From CAYTLW01 sp964438735 (GTDB lineage Bacteria > Myxococcota_A > UBA9042): a DNA stretch of 64,000 nt. Position 1 is the stretch's first letter. Every line of letters starts with the position of its first letter. The DNA lies in NCBI GenBank assembly GCA_964438735.1, contig CAYTLW010000004.1, forward strand, positions 72,196-136,195, given 5' to 3'. Shown piece by piece: positions 25,877 through 34,637 of this stretch. The position numbers and the translations under genes are program-made. The notes under the pieces are model-generated. The model was given only the letters and a program-made list of their open reading frames with translations. It did no database searches and was not told where the DNA came from.

Positions 25877-26645
25877 GACCCTGCGCGGCCTGGTGACGCG
25901 CTGGCTGCGCGTGCCCGAAGCGCCCGAACCGCCGGCAGGCTCCGAAGGCACCTTGACCGTATTCCAGCCCGGTGAGCGTTACGTGCGCTACAAGATGGTT
26001 GGCTGGTGGCTCGGTCATGCGTCGCTCTTTCTCTTCATCCTGTCGCCCACCGTGCTGGCGCCGGCGCTGATCCTGCTGGGTGCCCGGCTGCGATCTGAGG
26101 CCATGTGGCTGGGCGCGCTGGCCATGTGCATCGTGGCGGTGTTCTGCTTGTTGGGCTGGGTCGCCTTCATGGTCGCCACCTGGGTCACCGTGCGCATGGA
26201 TCGCGACCTGCGCTGGTACATGGTCACCGACCGCGCGGTCCGCATCCGCGAAGGCGTCTGGTTCGTGCGCGAGATGACCCTGACCTTCGACAACATCCAG
26301 AACGTCTCGGTCGCCCAGGGCCCCCTGCAACGCTACTTCGGCCTCGCCGATGTGCAGGTACAGACCGCCGGCGGTGGTGGTGTGCAGGCCGGCGCCGAGG
26401 GCGCCGCGCAGGATACCCTGCATACCGGCTTCTTCCGCGGCGTCGAGGATGCGGCGGCGATTCGCGACTTTCTGATTGAGCGAATGCGCACCGGTCGGGA
26501 CTCCGGGCTTGGCGATCCGGACGATCCCGCGCTGGCCAGGCGTGCAACTCAGCAGGGCCTGTCGCCCGCGGCCATGGCTGCGTTGCGCGAGGTCGCTGGA
26601 CAGACGCGTGCCCTACGGGATGTGCTGGCCGGCAAGGCCCGGTGA
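25869..26645 (+). CDS. second bacterial PH-domain membrane protein
   Basis: 258 residues from ATG 25869, overlapping the previous PH-domain gene by 8 bp. Two hydrophobic segments (~52-75 and ~82-108), then a bPH_2 domain with W-Y-M-V-T-D-R-A-V-R-I-R-E-G, L-T-F-D-N-I-Q-N-V-S-V and Y-F-G-L-A-D-V-Q-V-Q-T-A-G. A hydrophilic C-terminal extension follows. A paralogue of its neighbour; the two likely work as a pair, as in YdbS-YdbT arrangements. Convergent with the radical SAM gene. Confidence 0.82.
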   Translation: MFETLRGLVTRWLRVPEAPEPPAGSEGTLTVFQPGERYVRYKMVGWWLGHASLFLFILSPTVLAPALILLGARLRSEAMWLGALAMCIVAVFCLLGWVAFMVATWVTVRMDRDLRWYMVTDRAVRIREGVWFVREMTLTFDNIQNVSVAQGPLQRYFGLADVQVQTAGGGGVQAGAEGAAQDTLHTGFFRGVEDAAAIRDFLIERMRTGRDSGLGDPDDPALARRATQQGLSPAAMAALREVAGQTRALRDVLAGKAR

Positions 26646-26693
26646 AGTAGCGGTCTCTGCTTGTTTCTGTCAGGAAGTCTCGAGCTGGCCGCG

Positions 26694-28163
26694 TCAGGGC
26701 CCCGAGCAGCAATCCAGGTCGAGGATCTCGCCGTTGGTATAGTCATCGACCCGTAGATCCGGCCGCGGTCGGTCGGTCACGGCCTTCAACTCCGACGTAC
26801 CGTGCACGTCGATGTAGCGTGTCCAGACGCCAGGGCAGAGATTGTCGAAAGCGCAGCCGTCGCAGGTCTCTTTGGGTTTGACCCGCTCGGGATCGGCCAG
26901 GGTGCCGGTGTAGTCGCCCATCAGGTCGTAGTGGTCGATGTAATCCGGCGCCACGCAGGGCGGCAGGGCGCAGCATTGGGAGCTCTCGACCCGCAGACCG
27001 GTCTCGCGGCCCATCTCGAAGGCGCCGACGAAGGGCGTCAGGCACTCGGTGAACGAGGGCAGCAGCGCGTGATGTGACCAGGCGTGGCCGCGCGGGATGG
27101 GATAGCTGAACTGCAGCCGCTCCAGGGCGCCTCCCCACCGATCCCAGCACCAGCGACCAAACGCGGGCAGGTGGGCCAGGCTGGGGCGCATGACCACGGC
27201 GGTGATCTTGATGCGGAAGCCCATCTTGGCGGCCAGGTCGATGGCGCGCACCTTGCGGGCGTGTCGTTCGGTGGCGGGGCCTTTTGCGAGCACGGCGCGC
27301 GGCGGCAGGGAGGGGCCCTTGCCGTCGATGGAGAAGCGCTGCGCCAGGGGTTTGTCGGGCACATCCAGCGCGCCCGTCATCATGTCCGAGATGTGTGGAT
27401 CGGCCGCGTGCAGGGAGAAACCCAGGCCCAGCCGTTCGCGATAGGGCAGGTAGGGCTCCAGCGCGCCCGGCTCGCCGAAGCGGATGCCATTGGTCTGCAC
27501 GATGATCTCGTCGGCGCCACGCTCCCAGGCCAGTCTGACGAAGTCGGGCAGGTCCTTGACCAGGGTCGGCTCGCCGCCGGAGAAGATGACCTGGCTGAGC
27601 GAACCGGCCGGCAGGCGCTTGAGGATGTCGCGCAGGGCCGACTTGGAGGTGACCAGGTTGGCGTTGCCTTCGGTGGCGTTGCAGAACATGCAGTTCTCGT
27701 CGCACTGGTCGGTGACCCGGATGTAGAGCTTCTTGCCCGGCGACACCTCCAGGTACTTCTCCTGCCCCGGCCGGACGAAGTAGCGCGAAAAGAGCTCGTC
27801 CACCGACCAGCCGCGCGTGGCGGTGACCGTCTGCAGGCGTTTGCCCACCTCGCGTAGCAGCGCCTCCATGCGCCGGTCGAAGGCCTCGCCGCGATAGGAG
27901 ACATTCCACGCATTGGTGCGGAAGAAGGCGGCGCTGTCCTCATCGTGGGGACGAAGCAGCACGGCAAAGGGCACCGCGTCGCCGTTGACCGTCACGCCCA
28001 TGCGCAAGTGGTCGCCTTCGTGAGTCCAATCGCTGACCTGGACCACGCCCAGCCGATCGCCGGCGCGGATCTCACACGGGGCGCCAAAGTCGTCGAAGAA
28101 GCGCTCAAGGCGCGGCACGGCGTCTTTGTCCTTGGGAATTACGGCGTGATCGAACAGGGCCAT
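26694..28163 (-). CDS. radical SAM protein with extra C-terminal cysteine clusters
   Basis: 489 residues. The N-terminal ~145 residues are a non-catalytic domain. The radical SAM core has the [4Fe-4S]/SAM motif C154-x3-C158-x2-C161 and S-G-G-E-P-T-L. The C-terminal part carries several further cysteines (Q-C-C near 405, P-P-C, then C-D-G-C-A-F-D-N-L-C, and a final C-C-S-G-P) suggestive of one or two auxiliary Fe-S clusters in the SPASM/twitch style. Such enzymes modify peptides or serve as maturases, but no dedicated substrate is certain here. AGGAGG lies 10 nt before the ATG. A Cys-containing tandem-repeat region begins just upstream on the opposite strand. Confidence 0.85.
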   Translation of the reverse strand: MALFDHAVIPKDKDAVPRLERFFDDFGAPCEIRAGDRLGVVQVSDWTHEGDHLRMGVTVNGDAVPFAVLLRPHDEDSAAFFRTNAWNVSYRGEAFDRRMEALLREVGKRLQTVTATRGWSVDELFSRYFVRPGQEKYLEVSPGKKLYIRVTDQCDENCMFCNATEGNANLVTSKSALRDILKRLPAGSLSQVIFSGGEPTLVKDLPDFVRLAWERGADEIIVQTNGIRFGEPGALEPYLPYRERLGLGFSLHAADPHISDMMTGALDVPDKPLAQRFSIDGKGPSLPPRAVLAKGPATERHARKVRAIDLAAKMGFRIKITAVVMRPSLAHLPAFGRWCWDRWGGALERLQFSYPIPRGHAWSHHALLPSFTECLTPFVGAFEMGRETGLRVESSQCCALPPCVAPDYIDHYDLMGDYTGTLADPERVKPKETCDGCAFDNLCPGVWTRYIDVHGTSELKAVTDRPRPDLRVDDYTNGEILDLDCCSGP

Positions 28164-28215
28164 AGGGCCGGCACCTCCTGGCCGATCAGGCTAGCGTGCG
28201 CCGGCGATTCTGCCC

Positions 28216-28345
28216 AGTTGTGAATCGCCTGGCACCCTACAAAACGGCGAGTTGTGAATCAAAGGCACCCTACAAAACGGCGAGTTGTGAATCAAAGGCA
28301 CCCTACAAAACGGCGAGTTGTGAATCAAACGCACCCTACAAATCG
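28216..28345. repeat. 33-bp tandem repeat, about four copies
   Basis: Copies at 28216-28249 (34 bp, variant), 28250-28282, 28283-28315 (these two identical) and 28316-~28345 (partial, one substitution). Each starts AGTTGTGAATC and contains GCACCCTACAAA. The array lies between the divergent radical SAM gene and the zinc-ribbon membrane-protein gene. A further single copy occurs at 29102-29129, just beyond that gene. There are no spacers between copies, so it is not a CRISPR. On the plus strand the array lies within a 64-codon frame from GTG 28196, which may be fortuitous. Confidence 0.85.
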
Positions 28346-28405
28346 CACCTGCATGTCTTCTTGTCGAATGGCGAGTTGGACCTATTCTAAGTCGCGGAGG
28401 CCCGG

Positions 28406-29086
28406 ATGCCGGCTACCCTCGGCCGGCACCTGCAGGGCGCCTGCCAGCTTCTGCTGTCCGAGTTGTGCGCAATGCAAGACAATCGACCATCGCCACACAA
28501 CCTGCAGGTCGCGCAGGATCGCCTGGCGCAGCGGCGCGAGCATTCGGGTCTGTGGGCGCAAGTGCCAGACAGACTCCTCGAGCGCATGATACGGGCGCAG
28601 ACGGTCCAGTTGATCGCGGCGTCGGTGTTCACATCGGTGCTGCTCGCCGGCGCTCTGAGCTACTTGTTCGAGTTCCTGGTCTGGGGCGAGGCTCGACACG
28701 AAGTGACCGCCCTCGTCTGCGCTGTCGCGCTCTTCGTCTCGGGCTTCGTCGCGTCCTTGATTATCATCTTCATCCAGAAGATGCGGCGCGATGAACGATC
28801 AGCGAAGGAAGCGGAGATGCGCCTGAACGACGAGCTGCGGCAAGCGCTCGCGACGATTCGCACGCTTCGCGGCATCATCCCAATCTGCGCCTGGTGCAAG
28901 TCGGTGCGCGATGACGAAGGGTATTGGAAGCGCGTCGATACCTATATCTCCGAAAACTCGGCGGCGAGCTTCAGTCACGGGATGTGTCCGTGCTGCGAGG
29001 AGAAGATGGCGGCCGGTGTCGACGCGATTGCAGCGTCGCCGCCGAGCGAAGACAGCCCCCTGGGCCGACGGGTCGGCAACGAATAG
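28406..29086 (+). CDS. membrane protein with C-terminal zinc-ribbon-like domain of sensor proteins
   Basis: 226 residues; GGAGG sits 5 nt before ATG 28406. Two TM helices (~68-90 and ~100-123), a short coiled-coil (~124-150), then L-R-G-I-I-P-I-C-A-W-C-K-S-V-R-D-D-E-G-Y-W followed by S-H-G-M-C-P-C-C. This C-x2-C ... C-x-C-C module is the small domain often found at the C-terminus of PAS and receiver proteins. Here it has no PAS, kinase or receiver partner, so it is a stripped-down membrane version, perhaps a metal or redox sensor. The gene is bracketed by copies of the 33-bp repeat. Confidence 0.7.
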   Translation: MPATLGRHLQGACQLLLSELCAMQDNRPSPHNLQVAQDRLAQRREHSGLWAQVPDRLLERMIRAQTVQLIAASVFTSVLLAGALSYLFEFLVWGEARHEVTALVCAVALFVSGFVASLIIIFIQKMRRDERSAKEAEMRLNDELRQALATIRTLRGIIPICAWCKSVRDDEGYWKRVDTYISENSAASFSHGMCPCCEEKMAAGVDAIAASPPSEDSPLGRRVGNE

Positions 29087-29101
29087 CGAGTTGCGAATCG
29101 C

Positions 29102-29129
29102 AGTTGTGAATCGAAGGCACCCTACAAAT
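29102..29129. repeat. solitary copy of the 33-bp repeat
   Basis: AGTTGTGAATCGAAGGCACC followed by CTACAAAT, matching the array at 28216-28345. Ten bases before it a degenerate AGTTGCGAATCG occurs. With the array it flanks the zinc-ribbon membrane-protein gene. Confidence 0.65.
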
Positions 29130-29147
29130 GCCCGGGAACGCTCGTTA

Positions 29148-30911
<1,764 letters not shown>

Positions 30912-31212
30912 GATCCCTCCCGGCCGGTCTTCGAACCGTGGCCGAAGAATGCTGTTCGTCTCGGCCATCGTCCACGCAAGGTCCAGAACCTGCGGTGCCC
31001 ACGGCGATAGACACGTCGATGCAGGCGGGTTGGCGTAGTGTTGCTCCACCAATGCCAACAAATTTGCCATGTCCCCCGGGCTCTCCCAGGCTTCTGGATG
31101 AGCGCTCCGGGCGAATCGGGCCAGAGGTCCGGTTCGATTGAGACCCCCGGGGCGAGACATGATGAGCCCCACCACTTCCCGCTCAGCGTGGCGTAGGGGA
31201 AGAGGAGATAAG
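30912..31212. promoter_or_regulatory. divergent intergenic region before the surface-protein locus
   Basis: 301 bp between the starts of the D-aminoacylase (minus) and the first Cys-rich lipoprotein (plus). It probably holds both promoters and the leader of the long plus-strand series. A sigma-54-like TGGCGTAGTGTTGCT is present at 31031-31045, but its GG-GC spacing is one base short, so it is not called. GAGGAG precedes the plus-strand ATG by 6 nt. Confidence 0.35.
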
Positions 31213-32448
31213 ATGCGAAACAATCTGAAATGCATGGCGGTTCTCGCCATCATGCCGTTGACCATGGCCCTGGGCTGTAGTGATGACGGCGGCACGGATC
31301 CCACCCCAACCAAGGACGCCGGCAGCACCGACAGCGGTAGCCAGGACGGCGGCACAGGTACCGACGCGGCTGTCTCCGATGGCGGCGGCACCACCAGCGA
31401 TGCCGGCGGCACCACCAGCGATGCGGGCACGGCGGCCGACGCGGGCGCCAGCGACAAGATGCAGACCTGCACCGAAGTCGGCGATTGCGTCATCAAGGCC
31501 TGCGCGCCCAAGTTCGAAAAGGACTGCCACACCAAGTGCCTGGCCGAAGGCGCGGCCGAACCGGCAGCGATAGCCAAGGCGGCACCCGCCCTGTCCTGCA
31601 TGCAGAGCATCTGCCTGGCCAAGGAGTGCACCGATACCACCGCCGAGCCGGAGTGCCTCGGCGAATGCATGAACGAGCAATGCCTGGGTTCAGTGCTGAC
31701 CTGCATCGATGATGGCAAGACGGGCGACAAGCCCTGCGCCACCATCAGCGAGTGCTTCGACGCCTGCGGGCTCGACAAGCCCGAGCCCTTCAAGTGCATG
31801 AACGCCTGCCTGAACAGCCTCGACGCCAAGGCCAAGGAGCAGGCCGCCGGCGTGGCCAAGTGCATGAACGACAATCAGGACATGGACAAGTGCTTCCTCG
31901 AGGTCGCCGCCTGCTTCACCGGCGGCAAGACGGGCGACAAACCCTGCGGCCACTTGATGCAATGCATGGGCAAGTGCGACGAGGGCAACAAGGGCGAAGA
32001 TGATGGCGGTAAGTGCATGTTCGGTTGCCTGAGCGAGGTCGACGCCGACGCGCAGAAGATCTTCGCCGAGATCGGCCAGAGTGGCTGCTTCGGTGGCGAC
32101 GAAGAGGGCGGCGACAAGCAGCCGCCCATCTGCGGCGAGCTGATGTTCAAGTGCGCCCTGCACAACCAGTCCGGCGACATGAAGTGCGCGGACATCTATG
32201 GCTGCGCCGCCAAGTGCGTCGCCGACCAGGAAAAGGGCGGCGGCAAAGCCGACGAGGGCATGTGCTACATGGGCTGCGCCGGCAAGTTGAGCAAGGAGGC
32301 CCAGGGGCAGTTCCTGGCCCTGTCCAAGTGCCGCGGCAAGTGCGAGGCCGGTTGCGCTGGAGACAAGGAGCCCGACACCTGCACGGGCCTCTGCCAGATG
32401 AAGGATTGCGCCAAGGAGTTGGCGGCCTGCCCGCCGCCCAAGAAGTAG
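31213..32448 (+). CDS. Cys-rich lipoprotein with repeated K-C/E-C units
   Basis: 411 residues from ATG 31213 (GAGGAG upstream). Lipoprotein-type signal ending A-L-G-C, an Asp/Thr/Gly-rich linker (to ~90), then ~320 residues containing roughly five repeats of ~45-55 residues with paired cysteines (C-x3-C spacing in C-M-N-A-C, C-M-G-K-C, C-A-A-K-C). The regular Cys pairs suggest disulfide-bonded helical hairpins. Predicted outer-membrane-anchored. No known domain recognised. First of five consecutive exported-protein genes. Confidence 0.72.
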   Translation: MRNNLKCMAVLAIMPLTMALGCSDDGGTDPTPTKDAGSTDSGSQDGGTGTDAAVSDGGGTTSDAGGTTSDAGTAADAGASDKMQTCTEVGDCVIKACAPKFEKDCHTKCLAEGAAEPAAIAKAAPALSCMQSICLAKECTDTTAEPECLGECMNEQCLGSVLTCIDDGKTGDKPCATISECFDACGLDKPEPFKCMNACLNSLDAKAKEQAAGVAKCMNDNQDMDKCFLEVAACFTGGKTGDKPCGHLMQCMGKCDEGNKGEDDGGKCMFGCLSEVDADAQKIFAEIGQSGCFGGDEEGGDKQPPICGELMFKCALHNQSGDMKCADIYGCAAKCVADQEKGGGKADEGMCYMGCAGKLSKEAQGQFLALSKCRGKCEAGCAGDKEPDTCTGLCQMKDCAKELAACPPPKK

Positions 32449-32613
32449 CGCAGCACACATCATGAGCGACGACGCGGGGGCGTCGGATGGGGTCGACACC
32501 TCGTCCGGCGCCCTCGCCGCGTTCGGCGCCCTGCGGCCGTCCCTGGCAATCGAGCCGGCCCTTCACTACCCTGGTGCGGTCGCTCGCCATGCCGGCGAGA
32601 GGGGAGTCGGCCC

Positions 32614-34611
32614 GTGTCACCTCGCCGCCTGCCAGCCCGCGTCGTCAGACTGCGTCACCCGCTCCTGTCGCTGCTCGTCATCGCCGCCATGCTCGCCATC
32701 GTCGCCAACGGCGCCTGCGGTGAAGATCCGGCCGATACCGAGGCCCCGACCGATGCCGGCGCGGTGGAAGAAGATCTGGGCAACAACCTCGAAGATGCCG
32801 ACGTCGAAGATGTCGCCGCAGACGACGTGCCCGTCGACGTGGGAGCGGACGATACGCCGGCCTTCCCCCCCGACGATGTGCCGGTCGAAGACGTCGGCTA
32901 TATCGTCAACTGCCCAGGCGGTGAGGGCTGCGCGTGCGAGGACAACGACGAGTGCGACAACGCCTTCTGCATCGTCACCCCGGACGGCCGCAAGTGCGCC
33001 GTGCCGTGCGTGGAGACCTGTGACAAGGGCTGGACCTGCACCCAGCTGGGCGCCAAGGACAGCCTTTTTATCTGCGTGCCCGACTACGTGACCCTGTGCG
33101 CGCCTTGCCAGAAGAGCGCGGACTGCGAGGTGCAGGGCGTCAAGTCGCTTTGCCTGGATTATGGCGCCGACGGCCGCTTCTGCGGCGGTCCCTGCAAGGT
33201 CGACGATGACTGCCCTCAGGGCTATGGCTGCGAAGACGCCACCGACGGCGAAGGCGGCGCCAGCAAACAATGTCGCTTGAAAGAAGGGGCCACCTGCGCC
33301 TGCAGTTGGTGGGCCAGCGACAGCGGCGCCAAGATGTCCTGCGACGTCACCAACGAGCACGGCAAGTGCCCCGGCACGCGCACCTGCGGCAAGGCTGGCC
33401 TGGGCCCCTGCACCGGCACCGAACCCGCCGCCGAGGTCTGCGACGACCTGGACAATGACTGCGACGGCAAGACCGATGTGCTGCCCGCGTCCGCCACCTG
33501 CTCGGTCAAGACCTTCACGGGCCAGGGCAGCAAGGCGGTCTGCAAAGCGGACGCCGACTGCACCGTCGAGGGCGAGGCCTGCGACGAGGCGGCGGGGCTC
33601 TGCAAGACGCTCATCGGCGAGTGCTCCGGCACCCCCATCTGCACCGCCCAGGGCGACCTGGAGTGCATCAAGGCCAAGCAGGCCAAGTTTGAGCTATGCA
33701 ACGGCGAAGACGATGACTGCGACGGCCAGACCGACGAGGATTTCGCCTGGTCCAACCCGTTGACCGGCGCGCCCGCCATCGTCGGCCAGCCCTGTGGACT
33801 GGGCCCCTGCGGCGGCGGCACGGTGAAGTGCGACACGTTGAGCAAGGCTGTCTGCGATGGCGACGCCAAGTCCAAAGCCGAGACCTGCAACGGCGTCGAC
33901 GACGACTGCGATGGCAAGACAGACGAAAAGACCTGCAGCGATGACAACGCCTGCACCGACGATGTCTGCGATGGCGCGGCCGGCAAGTGCAGCAATCCCG
34001 TCGCCCAGAGCTGCGATGACGCCAACCAGTGCACCACCGACAGCTGCGACATGAAGACCGGCACATGCGTCTTCAAGCCCCACGTCGGCGCCTGCGATGA
34101 CGGCAACGCCTGCACCACGGGCGATGTCTGCGGGCTGGCCGGCGGCGTCACGCCCACCTGCATGGCGGGCGCCATCCCGGCCGACTGCGACGACAAGAAC
34201 CCGTGCACAGACGACAGCTGCAAGGCCGACTCCGGCTGCGCGGCGTTGCCCAACGCCATCACGCTGGCTTGCTACGACGGCGCCGCCAAGACCGAGGACG
34301 TGGGCCCCTGTCACGGCGGCCACCAGGTCTGCGCCGGCGGCAAGCTGCAGCCGATCTGCGTCGGTCAGGTCATCCCGGCCAAGACCGAGGCCTGCGATGG
34401 CATCGACGACGATTGCGACGGCACCACGGACGAGGGCTGCGCGGCGGCCAGCGCGGACGTCACCTTCTCGGCGGCGTTCGCCACCTCGGTCAACGACAAG
34501 CACAAGCTGACATGGGAATTGGGCGGCACCAGCCCGACAGGTGCGGCCAAGGGCGACAAACACAGCGTTCGGCTGGGCTTCGTGCAGTGGCTGATGGCGT
34601 TGTGGAAGTAG
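32614..34611 (+). CDS. Cys-rich exported protein with four MopE-type metal-binding motifs
   Basis: 665 residues from GTG 32614 (GAGGGGAG 6 nt upstream). Hydrophobic signal ending V-A-N-G-A-C, an imperfect lipobox, followed by an acidic Asp/Glu linker. Then dense disulfide-type repeats: four MopE/PF11617-like acidic motifs (C-D-D-L-D-N-D-C-D-G, C-N-G-E-D-D-D-C-D-G, C-N-G-V-D-D-D-C-D-G, C-D-G-I-D-D-D-C-D-G) and C-x-D-D-N/G-x-C-T-x-D-x-C-D units. The final ~50 residues lack cysteines. Likely cell-surface and Ca2+-dependent by family analogy. 26 bp before the next exported-protein gene. Confidence 0.75.
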   Translation: MSPRRLPARVVRLRHPLLSLLVIAAMLAIVANGACGEDPADTEAPTDAGAVEEDLGNNLEDADVEDVAADDVPVDVGADDTPAFPPDDVPVEDVGYIVNCPGGEGCACEDNDECDNAFCIVTPDGRKCAVPCVETCDKGWTCTQLGAKDSLFICVPDYVTLCAPCQKSADCEVQGVKSLCLDYGADGRFCGGPCKVDDDCPQGYGCEDATDGEGGASKQCRLKEGATCACSWWASDSGAKMSCDVTNEHGKCPGTRTCGKAGLGPCTGTEPAAEVCDDLDNDCDGKTDVLPASATCSVKTFTGQGSKAVCKADADCTVEGEACDEAAGLCKTLIGECSGTPICTAQGDLECIKAKQAKFELCNGEDDDCDGQTDEDFAWSNPLTGAPAIVGQPCGLGPCGGGTVKCDTLSKAVCDGDAKSKAETCNGVDDDCDGKTDEKTCSDDNACTDDVCDGAAGKCSNPVAQSCDDANQCTTDSCDMKTGTCVFKPHVGACDDGNACTTGDVCGLAGGVTPTCMAGAIPADCDDKNPCTDDSCKADSGCAALPNAITLACYDGAAKTEDVGPCHGGHQVCAGGKLQPICVGQVIPAKTEACDGIDDDCDGTTDEGCAAASADVTFSAAFATSVNDKHKLTWELGGTSPTGAAKGDKHSVRLGFVQWLMALWK

Positions 34612-34637
34612 CGCCGCGGGCAAAGGGGAGAGAAGCG

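Noticed and set aside
28216..28345. CRISPR array
   Set aside because: Repeats are directly abutting with no unique spacers, and no cas genes are nearby.
31031..31045. Sigma-54 promoter TGGCGTAGTGTTGCT
   Set aside because: GG and GC elements are separated by 9 instead of 10 bases, and the -24 element is imperfect.
30912..31874. N-terminal extension of the D-aminoacylase frame
   Set aside because: The extension is antisense to the Cys-rich lipoprotein. The amidohydrolase family starts at M-K-W-D-T-V-I-R-G-G and a good ribosome site precedes ATG 30911.
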